This document shows positions 15,788 through 23,604 of a DNA stretch of 64,000 bases, piece after piece (within the stretch, counting starts at the first letter, position 1; each line of letters begins with the position of its first letter). This stretch comes from Planctomycetaceae bacterium. GTDB lineage: Bacteria > Planctomycetota > Planctomycetia > Pirellulales > Pirellulaceae. The notes under the pieces are model-generated. The model was not told the origin of the DNA, made no database searches, and saw only the letters and a list, made by a program, of their open reading frames with translations. Made by a program: the position numbers and the translations under genes. Where the stretch lies: positions 62,001 through 126,000 of the forward strand of contig JAIYDN010000052.1 of assembly GCA_027487485.1 (NCBI GenBank), written 5' to 3'.

Positions 15788-17211
15788 TCGAGAAGAAGTT
15801 TATGCAAAGTCGACGACATTTTTTATACCAAAGTGCATGCGGGTTTGGAGCGTTAGCTTCCAGCGCGATCGCTACGCACGCGGCCTTTGCAAGCAGTGAG
15901 CATGGTGGTTTGCATCATGCCGCTCGAGCCAAGCGAGTCATCTTTTTGTTTATGCAAGGCGGGGTTAGCCAAGTCGACTCGTTCGATCCCAAGCCTGAAT
16001 TGGACAAGCGTGACGGGCAGATGCTGCCGTTTGATGACGCTCGCGAATTTGCGAACACTAGGAAGTTGGGTGCCGATCACCGTGTCATGCGTTCCCCTTG
16101 GTCGTTCAAAAAGTACGGTGAATGCGGAAGGCCAGTGTCTGAGCTTTTTCCGGCGATTGGCGAGCATGCTGACAAATTGACCATGATTCACGGGATGCAC
16201 ACCGAAGGGGTCGCTCATGGACCTGCAACCTTGTTCATGCATTGTGGATCGCAGAATTTAGTGCGGCCGTCGATGGGCTCGTGGGCCATTTATGGATTGG
16301 GTTCCGAGAACGCCAACTTACCAGGCTTCATTTCCATCGCTCCTTCGATAGGTAATGGTGGGGCTAGAAACTATGGCTCAGCCTTCTTGCCGATGAAGAA
16401 TCAAGGAACCGCCATTGGAAATGCAGATTTGGCAGAACTGAAACTCAACCATGTCCGGCCCGATGCCGCAGAGACTCAGCGTTGGTTGTTTCAGCACGAG
16501 CTCCAGAAGATGCAGCTCGAGCGGTTTGGTGCGGCTGGTATTGAGCAAGGCTCTGGCCGCGACGAGCTGGAATCCGTCATCGAATCGTATGAGCTGGCGG
16601 CCAGGATGCAGCTATCGGCCCCGGAAGTGTTTGATCTCTCCAATGAAACGGCGGAGACCATGCAGTTGTATGGCATCGATCAAAAGCAAACAGAAACTTA
16701 TGGTCGACGATGTCTGCTAGCGCGAAGGCTATGTGAAGCAGGCGTTCGTTACATTCAAGTCAACTACGGTGACAATTCGGCCAACCCCGCGTGGGACCAG
16801 CATTCGAATTTGCCGAAACATGCGGAACATGCGGCCGCCGTCGATCGACCGATTGCAGGCTTGTTGACCGACTTGGCGCGACGAGGGCTCTTGGAAGATA
16901 CGCTGGTATGGTGGGGGGGAGAATTTGGACGGTCCCCGTATGCGGAGAAGAACGGTACAGGTCGAGACCACAATCCTGGCGGGTTCACGGTTTGGTTAGC
17001 AGGTGGAGGTACCAAGCCGGGCTTTGCATACGGCCGTACAGATGATTTTGGCCACAAGGCAATTGCAGACAAAGTGCACATGCACGATCTTCACGCGTCG
17101 ATTTTTCATTTGCTCGGCATCGATCATGAGCGATTGACCTACAAGCACGCGGGCCGCGATTTCCGCCTGACCGACGTCCACGGCCGCGTCGTGTCCGAGC
17201 TGTTCGCCTAG
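15784..17211 (+). CDS. DUF1501 family exported protein
   Basis: Sulfatase/alkaline-phosphatase-fold-like protein almost always encoded next to PSD1 genes in planctomycetes. The 475 residues begin with a Tat-like signal, SRRHFLYQSACGFGALASSA. The ATG at 15784 overlaps the PSD1 stop (ATGA); the ATG at 15802 is an alternative that places the twin arginines at residues 4-5. Conserved blocks include RVIFLFMQGGVSQVDSFDPK, GHPDK-like EHADKLTMIHGMHT, VRYIQVNYGDNSANPAWDQH, LVWWGGEFGRSPYAE, GRDHNPGGFTVWLAGGG and the closing LHASIFHLLGIDHERLTY. The reaction is not established. Translational coupling to PSD1 suggests they work as a pair in the cell envelope. Confidence 0.93.
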   Translation: MIEKKFMQSRRHFLYQSACGFGALASSAIATHAAFASSEHGGLHHAARAKRVIFLFMQGGVSQVDSFDPKPELDKRDGQMLPFDDAREFANTRKLGADHRVMRSPWSFKKYGECGRPVSELFPAIGEHADKLTMIHGMHTEGVAHGPATLFMHCGSQNLVRPSMGSWAIYGLGSENANLPGFISIAPSIGNGGARNYGSAFLPMKNQGTAIGNADLAELKLNHVRPDAAETQRWLFQHELQKMQLERFGAAGIEQGSGRDELESVIESYELAARMQLSAPEVFDLSNETAETMQLYGIDQKQTETYGRRCLLARRLCEAGVRYIQVNYGDNSANPAWDQHSNLPKHAEHAAAVDRPIAGLLTDLARRGLLEDTLVWWGGEFGRSPYAEKNGTGRDHNPGGFTVWLAGGGTKPGFAYGRTDDFGHKAIADKVHMHDLHASIFHLLGIDHERLTYKHAGRDFRLTDVHGRVVSELFA

Positions 17212-17219
17212 GCCGACGC

Positions 17220-17348
17220 GTAGGCCGTAACAAGCGCTAGCGCAGTTACGGCAGGCCCCGTTGGAACTAATTGCCCCAATGGAACAAGTCAAGTCCTACC
17301 TAGCACTCCATGCCGTAACTGCGTCCAAAGCGACTTGTTACGGCCTAC
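17220..17348. repeat. Palindromic element A, copy 1
   Basis: A 129-base element bounded by 15-base perfect inverted ends, GTAGGCCGTAACAAG and its reverse complement. Nested inside are the arms CGCAGTTACGGCA and TGCCGTAACTGCG, also mutually complementary. Because GCCGTAAC and GTTACGGC occur in both halves, the element can fold either as one long stem or as two local hairpins. It starts 8 bases after the DUF1501 stop codon. Other copies lie at 17681, 20133 and (shortened) 20480. Confidence 0.9.
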
Positions 17349-17366
17349 TTGATTTCAGAGTGATTG

Positions 17367-17442
17367 CTGTCGAAAAATGTGGGGCGAAAAATAATTAGCG
17401 GAAGCTTGGTGCTGAAATCTTTCGCCCCACATTTTTCGACAG
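17367..17442. repeat. Palindromic element B, copy 1 (perfect 23-base arms)
   Basis: Arms at 17367-17389 and 17420-17442 are perfect reverse complements: CTGTCGAAAAATGTGGGG plus CGAAA, and its complement. The loop is 30 bases. It follows element A copy 1 by 18 bases, and imperfect copies follow A copies at 20281 and 20553. A shared tail (TTTTCAAGAA, then CTGAACCAATGGTG) continues after each B copy, so A, B and tail form one composite module. Confidence 0.9.
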
Positions 17443-17515
17443 ACTCTTTTCAAGAAAGGAAAGTAGGCTGAACCAATGGTGAACGAACATTGCGTCGAAA
17501 GTTGACTGAAGCGAC

Positions 17516-17645
17516 ATTCGGGCTCGCCCCGAATTTAGCAATAGGTTTGGTGTGCTAATTGCCTGTGCTGATGGACCGATCTACTTTACGTTCGTGGGCC
17601 GGAGGCCCACCTTCGCTGACCAGATGGTGGCAGGCGGCCACCATC
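17516..17645. repeat. Three consecutive small hairpins between repeat modules
   Basis: Three independent inverted repeats occur within 130 bases: ATTCGGG/CCCGAAT (17516-17534), GTGGGCC/GGCCCAC (17594-17610) and GATGGTGG/CCACCATC (17623-17645). None is followed by a T-tract. They sit between element B copy 1 and element A copy 2 in a 743-base gene-free stretch. This looks like an accumulation zone for small palindromic repeats rather than a regulatory leader. Confidence 0.65.
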
Positions 17646-17680
17646 TCGGGTCAGCTACTGGTTCTGTTTGCGAATAGCAC

Positions 17681-17810
17681 GTAGGCCGTAACAAGCGCTA
17701 GCGAAGTTACGGCAGGCCCCGTTGGAATCCCATTGCTCCAATCGAACAAGTCAAGTTCTACCTAGCACTCCATGCCGTAACTGCGTCCAAAGCGACTTGT
17801 TACGGCCTAC
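17681..17810. repeat. Palindromic element A, copy 2
   Basis: A full-length copy of 130 bases with both 15-base ends intact and the same inner arms as copy 1. It differs in the middle by a few substitutions and a 1-base insertion. It lies about 145 bases before the sigma-factor start. It is followed at once by a partial CACGGCCTAC end (17821-17830), perhaps the remnant of another unit. Confidence 0.9.
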
Positions 17811-17954
17811 GCTGACTCGTCACGGCCTACAATTTAGTGGCATAAACGTGAAGACTCCTGTAAGTTCTGCTGGGAGCCTGGTGTCTAATTCTTGTTCCCG
17901 CAAACGGTTGGCGGCAAAAGACGCGGATTCAAGGATTATCGAAACGCTTTGGAA

Positions 17955-18560
17955 ATGGGCACAGAGCCGTCATTGCAATTAGCTGAAAACGAGGCGTCCG
18001 GTTCGTGTCAAGACGATGAATTGTTGCTTGTCGAACGACTAAAAAAGCGGGACGCTGTCGCTTTTCAGGAATTGATCGATTTGCACGGTGAAACGCTGCG
18101 AATACTCATTGGGCGACTGATGGCCTTTGATCCGGAAATGGAAGATGTGCTTCAAAAAACATTCGTTCAAGTCTGGCAAAAGATTCCCTCATTTCGAAGC
18201 CAGTCATCGATCCGAACCTGGATTACCCGAATTGCAATCAATCAAACTCGAAACCATCAACGTTCCGTGCGACGCTGGTTACGTCACTTCCAAGATCGAT
18301 TTACCTTGGAGACGACGGAAAAGGAGCATCCATGTGTCGCAGAAAACACTCAAGACCCAAGATGGGATTCGATCCAACTGGCCATGGAAAAAATACCGTA
18401 CCGAGATCGCGAAATACTGGTCCTTGTTTATTTGGAAGAGAAATCGATCGCGGAAATAGCTGACGCATTGGACGAGAAAAAGAACACCCTTGAGGTGCGA
18501 TTACATCGTGCGAAAAAGCTCTTAAAACAAACCATCGAACGATCGAGGAACGAATCATGA
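17955..18560 (+). CDS. ECF-type RNA polymerase sigma factor
   Basis: Group 4 sigma-70 factor of 201 residues. Region 2 is visible as VAFQELIDLHGETLRILIGRL, with the core-binding and -10 recognition segment DVLQKTFVQVWQKIPSFRS and SSIRTWITRIAINQTRNHQR. Region 4 is MEKIPYRDREILVLVYLEE with the helix-turn-helix SIAEIADALDEKKNTLEVRLHRAKKLLK, which recognises the -35 element. Regions 1 and 3 are absent, as expected. I use the ATG at 17955 (MGTEPSLQ); the longer open frame starts with TTG and adds a non-conserved stretch. It overlaps the next gene by 4 bases (ATGA), a typical sigma/anti-sigma coupling. The operon lies between copies of palindromic repeat A. Confidence 0.92.
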   Translation: MGTEPSLQLAENEASGSCQDDELLLVERLKKRDAVAFQELIDLHGETLRILIGRLMAFDPEMEDVLQKTFVQVWQKIPSFRSQSSIRTWITRIAINQTRNHQRSVRRWLRHFQDRFTLETTEKEHPCVAENTQDPRWDSIQLAMEKIPYRDREILVLVYLEEKSIAEIADALDEKKNTLEVRLHRAKKLLKQTIERSRNES

Positions 18561-19048
18561 GCACTCACCCAATGAATGAAGAGCAGCCTTGCCAACTAAG
18601 CGACGAGGAGTTGATCCACGAGCTTGAACATTGGGGCCGAAAGCGGACGCATGGTGCGGAGCTTCGTGCACACGCGATTCAACTTCAAGCGGAAACACAA
18701 AGTGCATCCGCCTTGCGTGTGTCGCTTGCGGCATGCGTTATAGCAACGTGTGCAGCTATCGCTTGTTTATGGATGCCGTTGGGGCGGCCTCTTGGGCAGC
18801 AATCAGCATCCGATGAAGTCGCCAAATCAAGGCCCGTGGTTGCCACGGATCCTAAAAGTCTGTTGAAATCCATATCCAAGCGAGCGCAAGAAATTGAAAA
18901 ACGCATCGAAATCTTGGATTCGATTTTGGATCAAAAGCTTCAAGCGGATCTGGAACTTCAGTCGCTCCGTTCCCAAACGTTGCACTACCAGCGAATTGCC
19001 ATTCGCAATGAGCTCATCATAAACCAAAGTCTTTCACTCACTCCATAA
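18557..19048 (+). CDS. Hypothetical single-pass membrane protein, possible anti-sigma factor
   Basis: I do not recognise a named family. The 163 residues have an acidic, soluble N-terminus (LSDEELIHELEHWGRKR), one transmembrane segment at about residues 55-75 (VSLAACVIATCAAIACLWM), and a C-terminal helical region rich in K/E/Q (LLKSISKRAQEIEKRIEIL, then LQADLELQSLRSQ) that should form a coiled coil outside the membrane. The 4-base overlap with the ECF sigma gene and this topology fit an anti-sigma factor, but no zinc-binding H-x3-C-x2-C motif is present. The role is therefore inferred from position only. It is followed after 10 bases by another coiled-coil protein, a likely partner. Confidence 0.7.
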   Translation: MSTHPMNEEQPCQLSDEELIHELEHWGRKRTHGAELRAHAIQLQAETQSASALRVSLAACVIATCAAIACLWMPLGRPLGQQSASDEVAKSRPVVATDPKSLLKSISKRAQEIEKRIEILDSILDQKLQADLELQSLRSQTLHYQRIAIRNELIINQSLSLTP

Positions 19049-19058
19049 GGTCTTTCCT

Positions 19059-20090
19059 ATGATTCTCGCAAAGCTAATCCCGTTCTTCTCCCTTCGTTAT
19101 GCATCTGGTTTAGGTGTCGTTGCATTCGTTATCTTGGCAGTTGGTTTTCGTCCAAGCACATCGTTCGGGCAGACTCCGAAATTCTTTGAGGATCTTGTTG
19201 TTTCCGATGATGTCATCCATGACTTTGTTGCAATTGCGAAGACAGAAGGACTTTTCGCCAACCATAGCAAGAAATTTGGGGTGCCGTTAGCGATAAAAAA
19301 ATCTTCGTTACATAGTCGCCTTCAACAGATCACAATGGCATCAGACATGCATCAAAAGAGATTGAAAATCTTAGTGCGTGAGCATCAAAAATTGCAGTCT
19401 GGTTTTTTGGCAATGGTGGAATCATCGCGATCAAAATCACCTGCGATTCCTGTTTCGCGAGCGGCGGCAGAGCAGTTGCTGACAGCGGCTCAATTAGAAT
19501 TGCAAAAAGTATCCTGGGATTTAGCTGCGGAGATGGCTTTGTTCGAGAATGAGGAAACAGCAAGAGATGTCGCAAAATCCGAAGAAGCAAAATTGGAAGA
19601 AGAGCTCTTGAGCACAGAAAGTGAAAAGCTCCTCGCGGAACTAGCTACGACTGAAGCGGAATTGGATATAAGTACAGAATTAGTGAGGGGTGGTGCAATC
19701 TCTCAAGCTGACGCGGAGCAGGTACGACGTAAGCGTGAGAGCATAAAGGCTGCTATTGCACAGCACCAAGCAAGGGTAAAACTTGCTCGTGCTCAAAAGC
19801 GATCAGCAGAAAACTCTCTTCAAGCAGAGAGCAAGCAGCAAGCTCTTAAGTTGACAGCCAAGAAGAAACAAATTGAACGTTACATCAACGAGCTTCTAGA
19901 AGCCATGCCTATAGTTATGCAGAATGAAAATCTGTCCGCTCTAGCCAATCGTCACGAGGCATCCATGGCATCACTTTCGAAGCTAGTGGAAGAGATGGAA
20001 ACCAAGCAGCAAGAACTAGAGGGACTCCTTTCCATCATCGACAGTGTCAAGCTTGACGGAAAGGCTGAGCAAGAAGAAAAGAAAGACTAG
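19059..20090 (+). CDS. Hypothetical exported coiled-coil protein of the sigma operon
   Basis: I do not recognise this 343-residue protein. An N-terminal hydrophobic segment (SGLGVVAFVILAVGF, about residues 17-31) could be a signal peptide or anchor. The rest is almost entirely helical and charged, with long heptad-like tracts such as KSEEAKLEEELLSTESEKLL and ELATTEAELDISTELVRGG, then QADAEQVRRKRESIKAAIAQ and KQQALKLTAKKKQIERYINE. In outline it resembles the coiled-coil hairpin of membrane-fusion or outer-membrane-factor proteins, but no lipoyl or beta-barrel region is present. It is the last gene of the sigma operon, 10 bases after its neighbour. It could be the sensed envelope component, which is an inference. 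Confidence 0.65.
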   Translation: MILAKLIPFFSLRYASGLGVVAFVILAVGFRPSTSFGQTPKFFEDLVVSDDVIHDFVAIAKTEGLFANHSKKFGVPLAIKKSSLHSRLQQITMASDMHQKRLKILVREHQKLQSGFLAMVESSRSKSPAIPVSRAAAEQLLTAAQLELQKVSWDLAAEMALFENEETARDVAKSEEAKLEEELLSTESEKLLAELATTEAELDISTELVRGGAISQADAEQVRRKRESIKAAIAQHQARVKLARAQKRSAENSLQAESKQQALKLTAKKKQIERYINELLEAMPIVMQNENLSALANRHEASMASLSKLVEEMETKQQELEGLLSIIDSVKLDGKAEQEEKKD

Positions 20091-20132
20091 TATTAAACGC
20101 GAAGGCCGCAACAAACGTAGGCCGTAACAAAC

Positions 20133-20261
20133 GTAGGCCGTAACAAGCGCTAGCGCAGTTACGGCAGGCCCCGTAGGAATCGAATTGCGCCAATCGAACA
20201 ATCAAATCCTGCCTAGCACTCCATGCCGTAACTGCGTCCAAAGCGACTTGTTACGGCCTAC
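20133..20261. repeat. Palindromic element A, copy 3
   Basis: A full copy with intact 15-base ends, 42 bases after the stop of the coiled-coil gene. It is preceded by two extra partial left ends (GGCCGCAACAAACG at about 20104 and GTAGGCCGTAACAAAC at about 20117), as if the left arm had been duplicated in tandem. With copy 2 it brackets the sigma operon. Confidence 0.9.
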
Positions 20262-20280
20262 TTGATCTTAGAATGACTGT

Positions 20281-20355
20281 TGTCGAAAAATGAGGGGCGA
20301 AAAATGGTTCGCGGAAGCATGGTCCTGAAATTTTTCGACCCACATTTTTCGACAG
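20281..20355. repeat. Palindromic element B, copy 2 (imperfect)
   Basis: TGTCGAAAAATGAGGGGCGA on the left and CCCACATTTTTCGACA on the right form an imperfect hairpin homologous to copy 1. The left arm has GAGGGG where copy 1 has GTGGGG, while the right arm keeps the ancestral bases, so the palindrome is decaying. The same tail (TTTTCAAGAA, then GGGGCTGAACCGATG) follows. Confidence 0.85.
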
Positions 20356-20479
20356 ATTGTTTTCAAGAAGAGAAATGGGGCTGAACCGATGTTGGACGTA
20401 CATTGTAGCAACGTCGCGGCCCCCAGTTGCGATCAGATTCTTTTTCCTATTTGCGAACAACACGTTGGCCGTAACAAAT

Positions 20480-20533
20480 GTAGGCCGTAACAAGCGCTAG
20501 CGTAGTTACGGCAGGTCCTTTGTTACGGCCTAC
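20480..20533. repeat. Palindromic element A, copy 4 (internally deleted, 54 bases)
   Basis: Both 15-base ends are kept, but the centre is shortened: after the AGCGCTAGCG segment and GTTACGGCAGG it jumps to TTTGTTACGGCCTAC. A separate partial left end (GTTGGCCGTAACAAATG) precedes it at about 20463. Element B copy 3 follows 20 bases later, so the A-B order is conserved. Confidence 0.85.
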
Positions 20534-20552
20534 GCGATTTCAGAATGACTGT

Positions 20553-20627
20553 TGTCGAAAAATGAGGGGCGAAAAATGGTTCGCGGAAGCATGGTCCTTA
20601 AGTTTTTTAACCCACATTTTTCGACAG
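20553..20627. repeat. Palindromic element B, copy 3 (imperfect)
   Basis: Nearly identical to copy 2 on its left side (TGTCGAAAAATGAGGGGCGA). The right side has diverged to TTTTTTAACCCACATTTTT before TCGACAG. It is followed by the shared tail up to about 20660. The next gene is cutA. Confidence 0.85.
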
Positions 20628-20734
20628 ACTCTTTTCAAGAAATGAAAGGGATCTGAACCGATGGTGGGTGGCCCCGCTCGGTTAATTCTCACCGATCTTG
20701 AGGCAGCATGGTACTTGCCGGTAGAATCAGACGC

Positions 20735-21097
20735 ATGAACGAACCTCTCAGTGAAAAAATACCAACTGGCCAGTCATGCCAGCTTGCTGATTTGGTGGAG
20801 ATTACCACCACCGTCGAACATCAAGTCGATGCAAATCGGCTTGCGACGGAGATCGTGTCACAACGCTTGGCCGCTTGCGTTCAGATCTCGGGCCCAATCT
20901 TCAGTGTTTACCAATGGAAAGGTTCCATTCACAACGGGCAAGAGTTCGTGTTAAAGCTAAAAGTCACTTCCGACGGTCTGTCCAATGCAATCGCGTTCCT
21001 CAAGGCAAACCATCCGTATGAACTTCCTAAAATCATCGTAAACCAAGTCAAAGCATCCACCGAGTATGCTCAATGGGTAAGCGAACAAGGAAAGTAA
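20735..21097 (+). CDS. cutA: CutA1-like divalent-ion tolerance protein
   Basis: Small trimeric ferredoxin-like-fold protein implicated in divalent cation tolerance; its biochemical role is still unclear. The core is visible: VEITTTVEHQVDANRLATEI, then SQRLAACVQISGPIFSVYQW, KGSIHNGQEFVLKLKV, and ANHPYELPKIIV before the final STEYAQWV helix. These are the conserved AACV, Y.W.G.......E..L..KT and HPYE.P.I blocks. I chose the ATG at 20735; the ATG at 20708 adds nine residues (MVLAGRIRR) not typical of the family. Either start leaves an unusually long N-terminus for CutA. It converges with the ABC1 kinase gene, the stops being 14 bases apart. Confidence 0.9.
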   Translation: MNEPLSEKIPTGQSCQLADLVEITTTVEHQVDANRLATEIVSQRLAACVQISGPIFSVYQWKGSIHNGQEFVLKLKVTSDGLSNAIAFLKANHPYELPKIIVNQVKASTEYAQWVSEQGK

Positions 21098-21110
21098 CTT
21101 AAATAAGCCT

Positions 21111-22802
21111 TTAACGCGTTGATGTCAGCTCATTTTGCCCTGAACGTCGGATGGCGTGTGTTATTTGGATGCCCATAAAAAGAGCGATACCGCAACCGAG
21201 AAGTCCAGGGACGGAAAGGCCAAAAACGATCGGACGCACCTGATTGCTTAGCAACGATGCGGAACCCATGAACAAAGCCGCCGTGAGGATGCCCATGACG
21301 AGTCGATTGACAACCGGTTCTAATCGTCTGTGCTGTAAATGAACATCGAATTTCCCTCGCTTCAAGTTGCGAAGAATGTCGGCTGTGTCTCTAGGAAATA
21401 TTGCGATCAAATGTTCCCATTCCTGGATGTTAATCGTCAAGCGACCGATCATCCTCTTTACCGAGAAGCGGTCCCTGTAGGCCTTTCTGCCGTAAGGCTC
21501 AATCAGTTCAGCGACACTGAAATGGGGGCTGAGTTGCTGAGCGGTTCCTTCCAACATAATCAGCACTTTGATCAACATTGCGACTTTGGCTGGCAAGTAG
21601 ATTTTACTTTGCTGAATCATGGTCACAACCGCGTTGAGACAGCCGCTTAAATCGAAGTCTTCAAGAGATTGCGTTGAGTAGTCGTCGATGAGTCCCTGGA
21701 TCGCCTCCTTCAAGAGGGTCTGGTCGTAGTCGCTTGGGACGTTGCCAATTCTGGCGACAGCTTCCGTGAGCTTGGTCGCATCGTGCTTGACTACTGCGAT
21801 CAACCCCAGCTCAAGGTCATCGCGGAGCGCGTCATCGATGCGTCCGACCATGCCGCAATCGAGAACGCCGAGATCCGCAACCTGACCATCAGTATCCGCT
21901 GTGGAGCAGGACTTCAAAACCATGAGATTGCCAGGATGTGGATCTGCGTGGTAGAACCCATCTCGGAAAATCATCTGGATGAAAAGGTTCGCCCCACGCC
22001 TCGCAATTTCGTCAAGATTTAGCCCCGAGCGTTCAAGTTCTTCTTGATTCGAGATACTCGTTCCCTCAAAACATTCCATAGTCAGCACTCGCCGCGAGCT
22101 GAGCTCTGGATAGGGCTTTGCAAAACGAACTCCCACCTCGTTAGAAAACGTCTTTCGGAAACGTTGCATGTTGCGCAGTTCGCGAGTGAAGTCGAGCTCC
22201 TGTCGCAGCGTCTTTTGGAACTCGCGCATCGTCTCCACTGGCCTGTATTGTTTAAGCCTTTCCGATTGCTGTTGAGCGATGCCCGCCAATACCCCCATAA
22301 TCTCCAAGTCGTTTTCAATAACCTCTTCGATCCCGGCATGCTGGATCTTTACAACGACACTGTTTCCCTCATGAGTGATCGCTCGGTGGACTTGGCCAAT
22401 CGATGCTGAAGCGAATGCGTTCGGTTCAAAGCTCGTGTACAGCGAGGCGATGGAGCCGCCGAGCTCGGATTCGACCAATGCAATTGCAACCGTTGATTCA
22501 TCGGCAGGAGTGTCGGATCGAAGCAGGGCTAGCTCATCCGCTAACTTCTTTCCCACCAAGTCGGGGCGCGTGCTCAAGACTTGCCCAAGTTTGATGAATG
22601 TTGTTCCAAGCTCCGTCATGGCAACTCGGATTCGCTGTTCGGTGCTAACGGAGTCTGCCGCTTCCGGTCTCGTGAGCTTATCGAACCATGGCATTGAGAC
22701 CGTGGACAACCAATCGGCTAACCCGTGTTTTGCTAGAACCGCAATCACATGGCGAAATCGATCCGCATTGCGGACAAACTTAGGAACACTCATCAAGTCC
22801 AT
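21111..22802 (-). CDS. ABC1/UbiB (AarF) family protein kinase-like protein
   Basis: Member of the UbiB/COQ8 atypical kinase-like family, which supports isoprenoid quinone synthesis and lipid metabolism at membranes. Landmarks are the KxGQ motif (FIKLGQVLSTRPDLV), the A-rich loop region FASASIGQVHRA, the ATP-binding lysine in VVKIQHAGIEE, HADPHPGNLMVL with catalytic-loop residues, and LGVLDCGMVGRI carrying the metal-binding aspartate. Two hydrophobic helices close the protein (LVMGILTAALFMGS and SVPGLLGCGIALFMG), typical of bacterial UbiB. I prefer the ATG at 22802 (MDLMSVPK), which has GGAG upstream; the longer frame begins with GTG at 22847. The protein has 563 residues. Confidence 0.93.
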   Translation of the reverse strand: MDLMSVPKFVRNADRFRHVIAVLAKHGLADWLSTVSMPWFDKLTRPEAADSVSTEQRIRVAMTELGTTFIKLGQVLSTRPDLVGKKLADELALLRSDTPADESTVAIALVESELGGSIASLYTSFEPNAFASASIGQVHRAITHEGNSVVVKIQHAGIEEVIENDLEIMGVLAGIAQQQSERLKQYRPVETMREFQKTLRQELDFTRELRNMQRFRKTFSNEVGVRFAKPYPELSSRRVLTMECFEGTSISNQEELERSGLNLDEIARRGANLFIQMIFRDGFYHADPHPGNLMVLKSCSTADTDGQVADLGVLDCGMVGRIDDALRDDLELGLIAVVKHDATKLTEAVARIGNVPSDYDQTLLKEAIQGLIDDYSTQSLEDFDLSGCLNAVVTMIQQSKIYLPAKVAMLIKVLIMLEGTAQQLSPHFSVAELIEPYGRKAYRDRFSVKRMIGRLTINIQEWEHLIAIFPRDTADILRNLKRGKFDVHLQHRRLEPVVNRLVMGILTAALFMGSASLLSNQVRPIVFGLSVPGLLGCGIALFMGIQITHAIRRSGQNELTSTR

Positions 22803-22890
22803 GGGTATTTTCTCTCCGCAGAAAGGCCTCACAGTCGATTCCGTCACCGACCATGAAGGCCTTTCTGTTCTGCTACATGACGATTACTTC

Positions 22891-23430
22891 CTATGCGGCT
22901 TCCAATTCGGCGATATCCACGGATTCGGCTTTATTGGCTCCGACTAGTTTCTTCGCCTTTTCAATTTGTTCGGTGTCTCCGTGAAGAGTCACTAGAAACT
23001 TGCCTGCCTTGATTTGCGATTCATATCGGATCGCTTGATTCTTGGAGAACCCAAGACTTACAAGCGAACCCGCTAATGCACCAACCGCGCTACCGGCGAT
23101 GGCGCCCTCGACTCCGCCCAGCAATGTAGCAGCGAGTGGGCCTGCAATCACCAAAGGGCCAATGCCTGGTACGATCAGGAATGCAGCGCCCGCAAGAATT
23201 CCGAAAAAGCCGCCAGTCCAAGCGCCGACACGGGCACCATCACAAGCAACAGAACCCGTTGTGAGAAACCCGATCGGTTGTTCGATGGTTTTGAAGTCTT
23301 GGCCAACAATGGACAGTTGGTCCATTTTCATTCCATTCTTCTGTAGAAGCTTGACGGCCTCTTCGGCAGCGGAGTGATCCGAATAAACAGCCAAGAGAGT
23401 CGAATTTTTTGTTGCGGTTGCGGTGTTCAT
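22891..23430 (-). CDS. YflT-like general stress protein with glycine-rich membrane-type core
   Basis: The 179-residue protein starts with an alpha/beta segment like the heat-induced stress protein YflT domain: LLAVYSDHSAAEEAVKLLQK and NGMKMDQLSIVGQDF. A Gly/Ala-rich hydrophobic core follows at about residues 65-135 (GAWTGGFFGILAGAAFLIV, then GPLAATLLGGVEGAIAGSAV), probably a glycine-zipper hairpin. The C-terminal segment, YESQIKAGKFLVTLHGDTEQ, is the part seen in DUF1269/GSP17M-like proteins that closes the ferredoxin-like fold. The biochemical function is unknown. It is one of five minus-strand stress-type genes from 22891 to 25855, each with its own gap, so they may be co-regulated rather than a tight operon. 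Confidence 0.78.
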   Translation of the reverse strand: MNTATATKNSTLLAVYSDHSAAEEAVKLLQKNGMKMDQLSIVGQDFKTIEQPIGFLTTGSVACDGARVGAWTGGFFGILAGAAFLIVPGIGPLVIAGPLAATLLGGVEGAIAGSAVGALAGSLVSLGFSKNQAIRYESQIKAGKFLVTLHGDTEQIEKAKKLVGANKAESVDIAELEAA

Positions 23431-23604
23431 GATTGATTTCTTTTGAGTAGTTTAGGTTCATCGGTGGCATAGGCTTCCAGCCTGTGTGTTTGAATCCACA
23501 AACGAGAAGCCAACACCACCATTTTGATTTAATGCTACGCGGAACAGCCTAGCCGTCACCGCGTAGCATAGAGAAGTGTTGCCGTCATTCAGACGGCCTT
23601 AACG

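Noticed and set aside
17220-17810. Integron attC sites or a CRISPR array
   Set aside because: The TAAC/GTTA cores inside palindromes recall attC, but there is no integrase, no gene cassettes and no array of short ORFs. The repeats are unevenly spaced, so CRISPR is excluded too.
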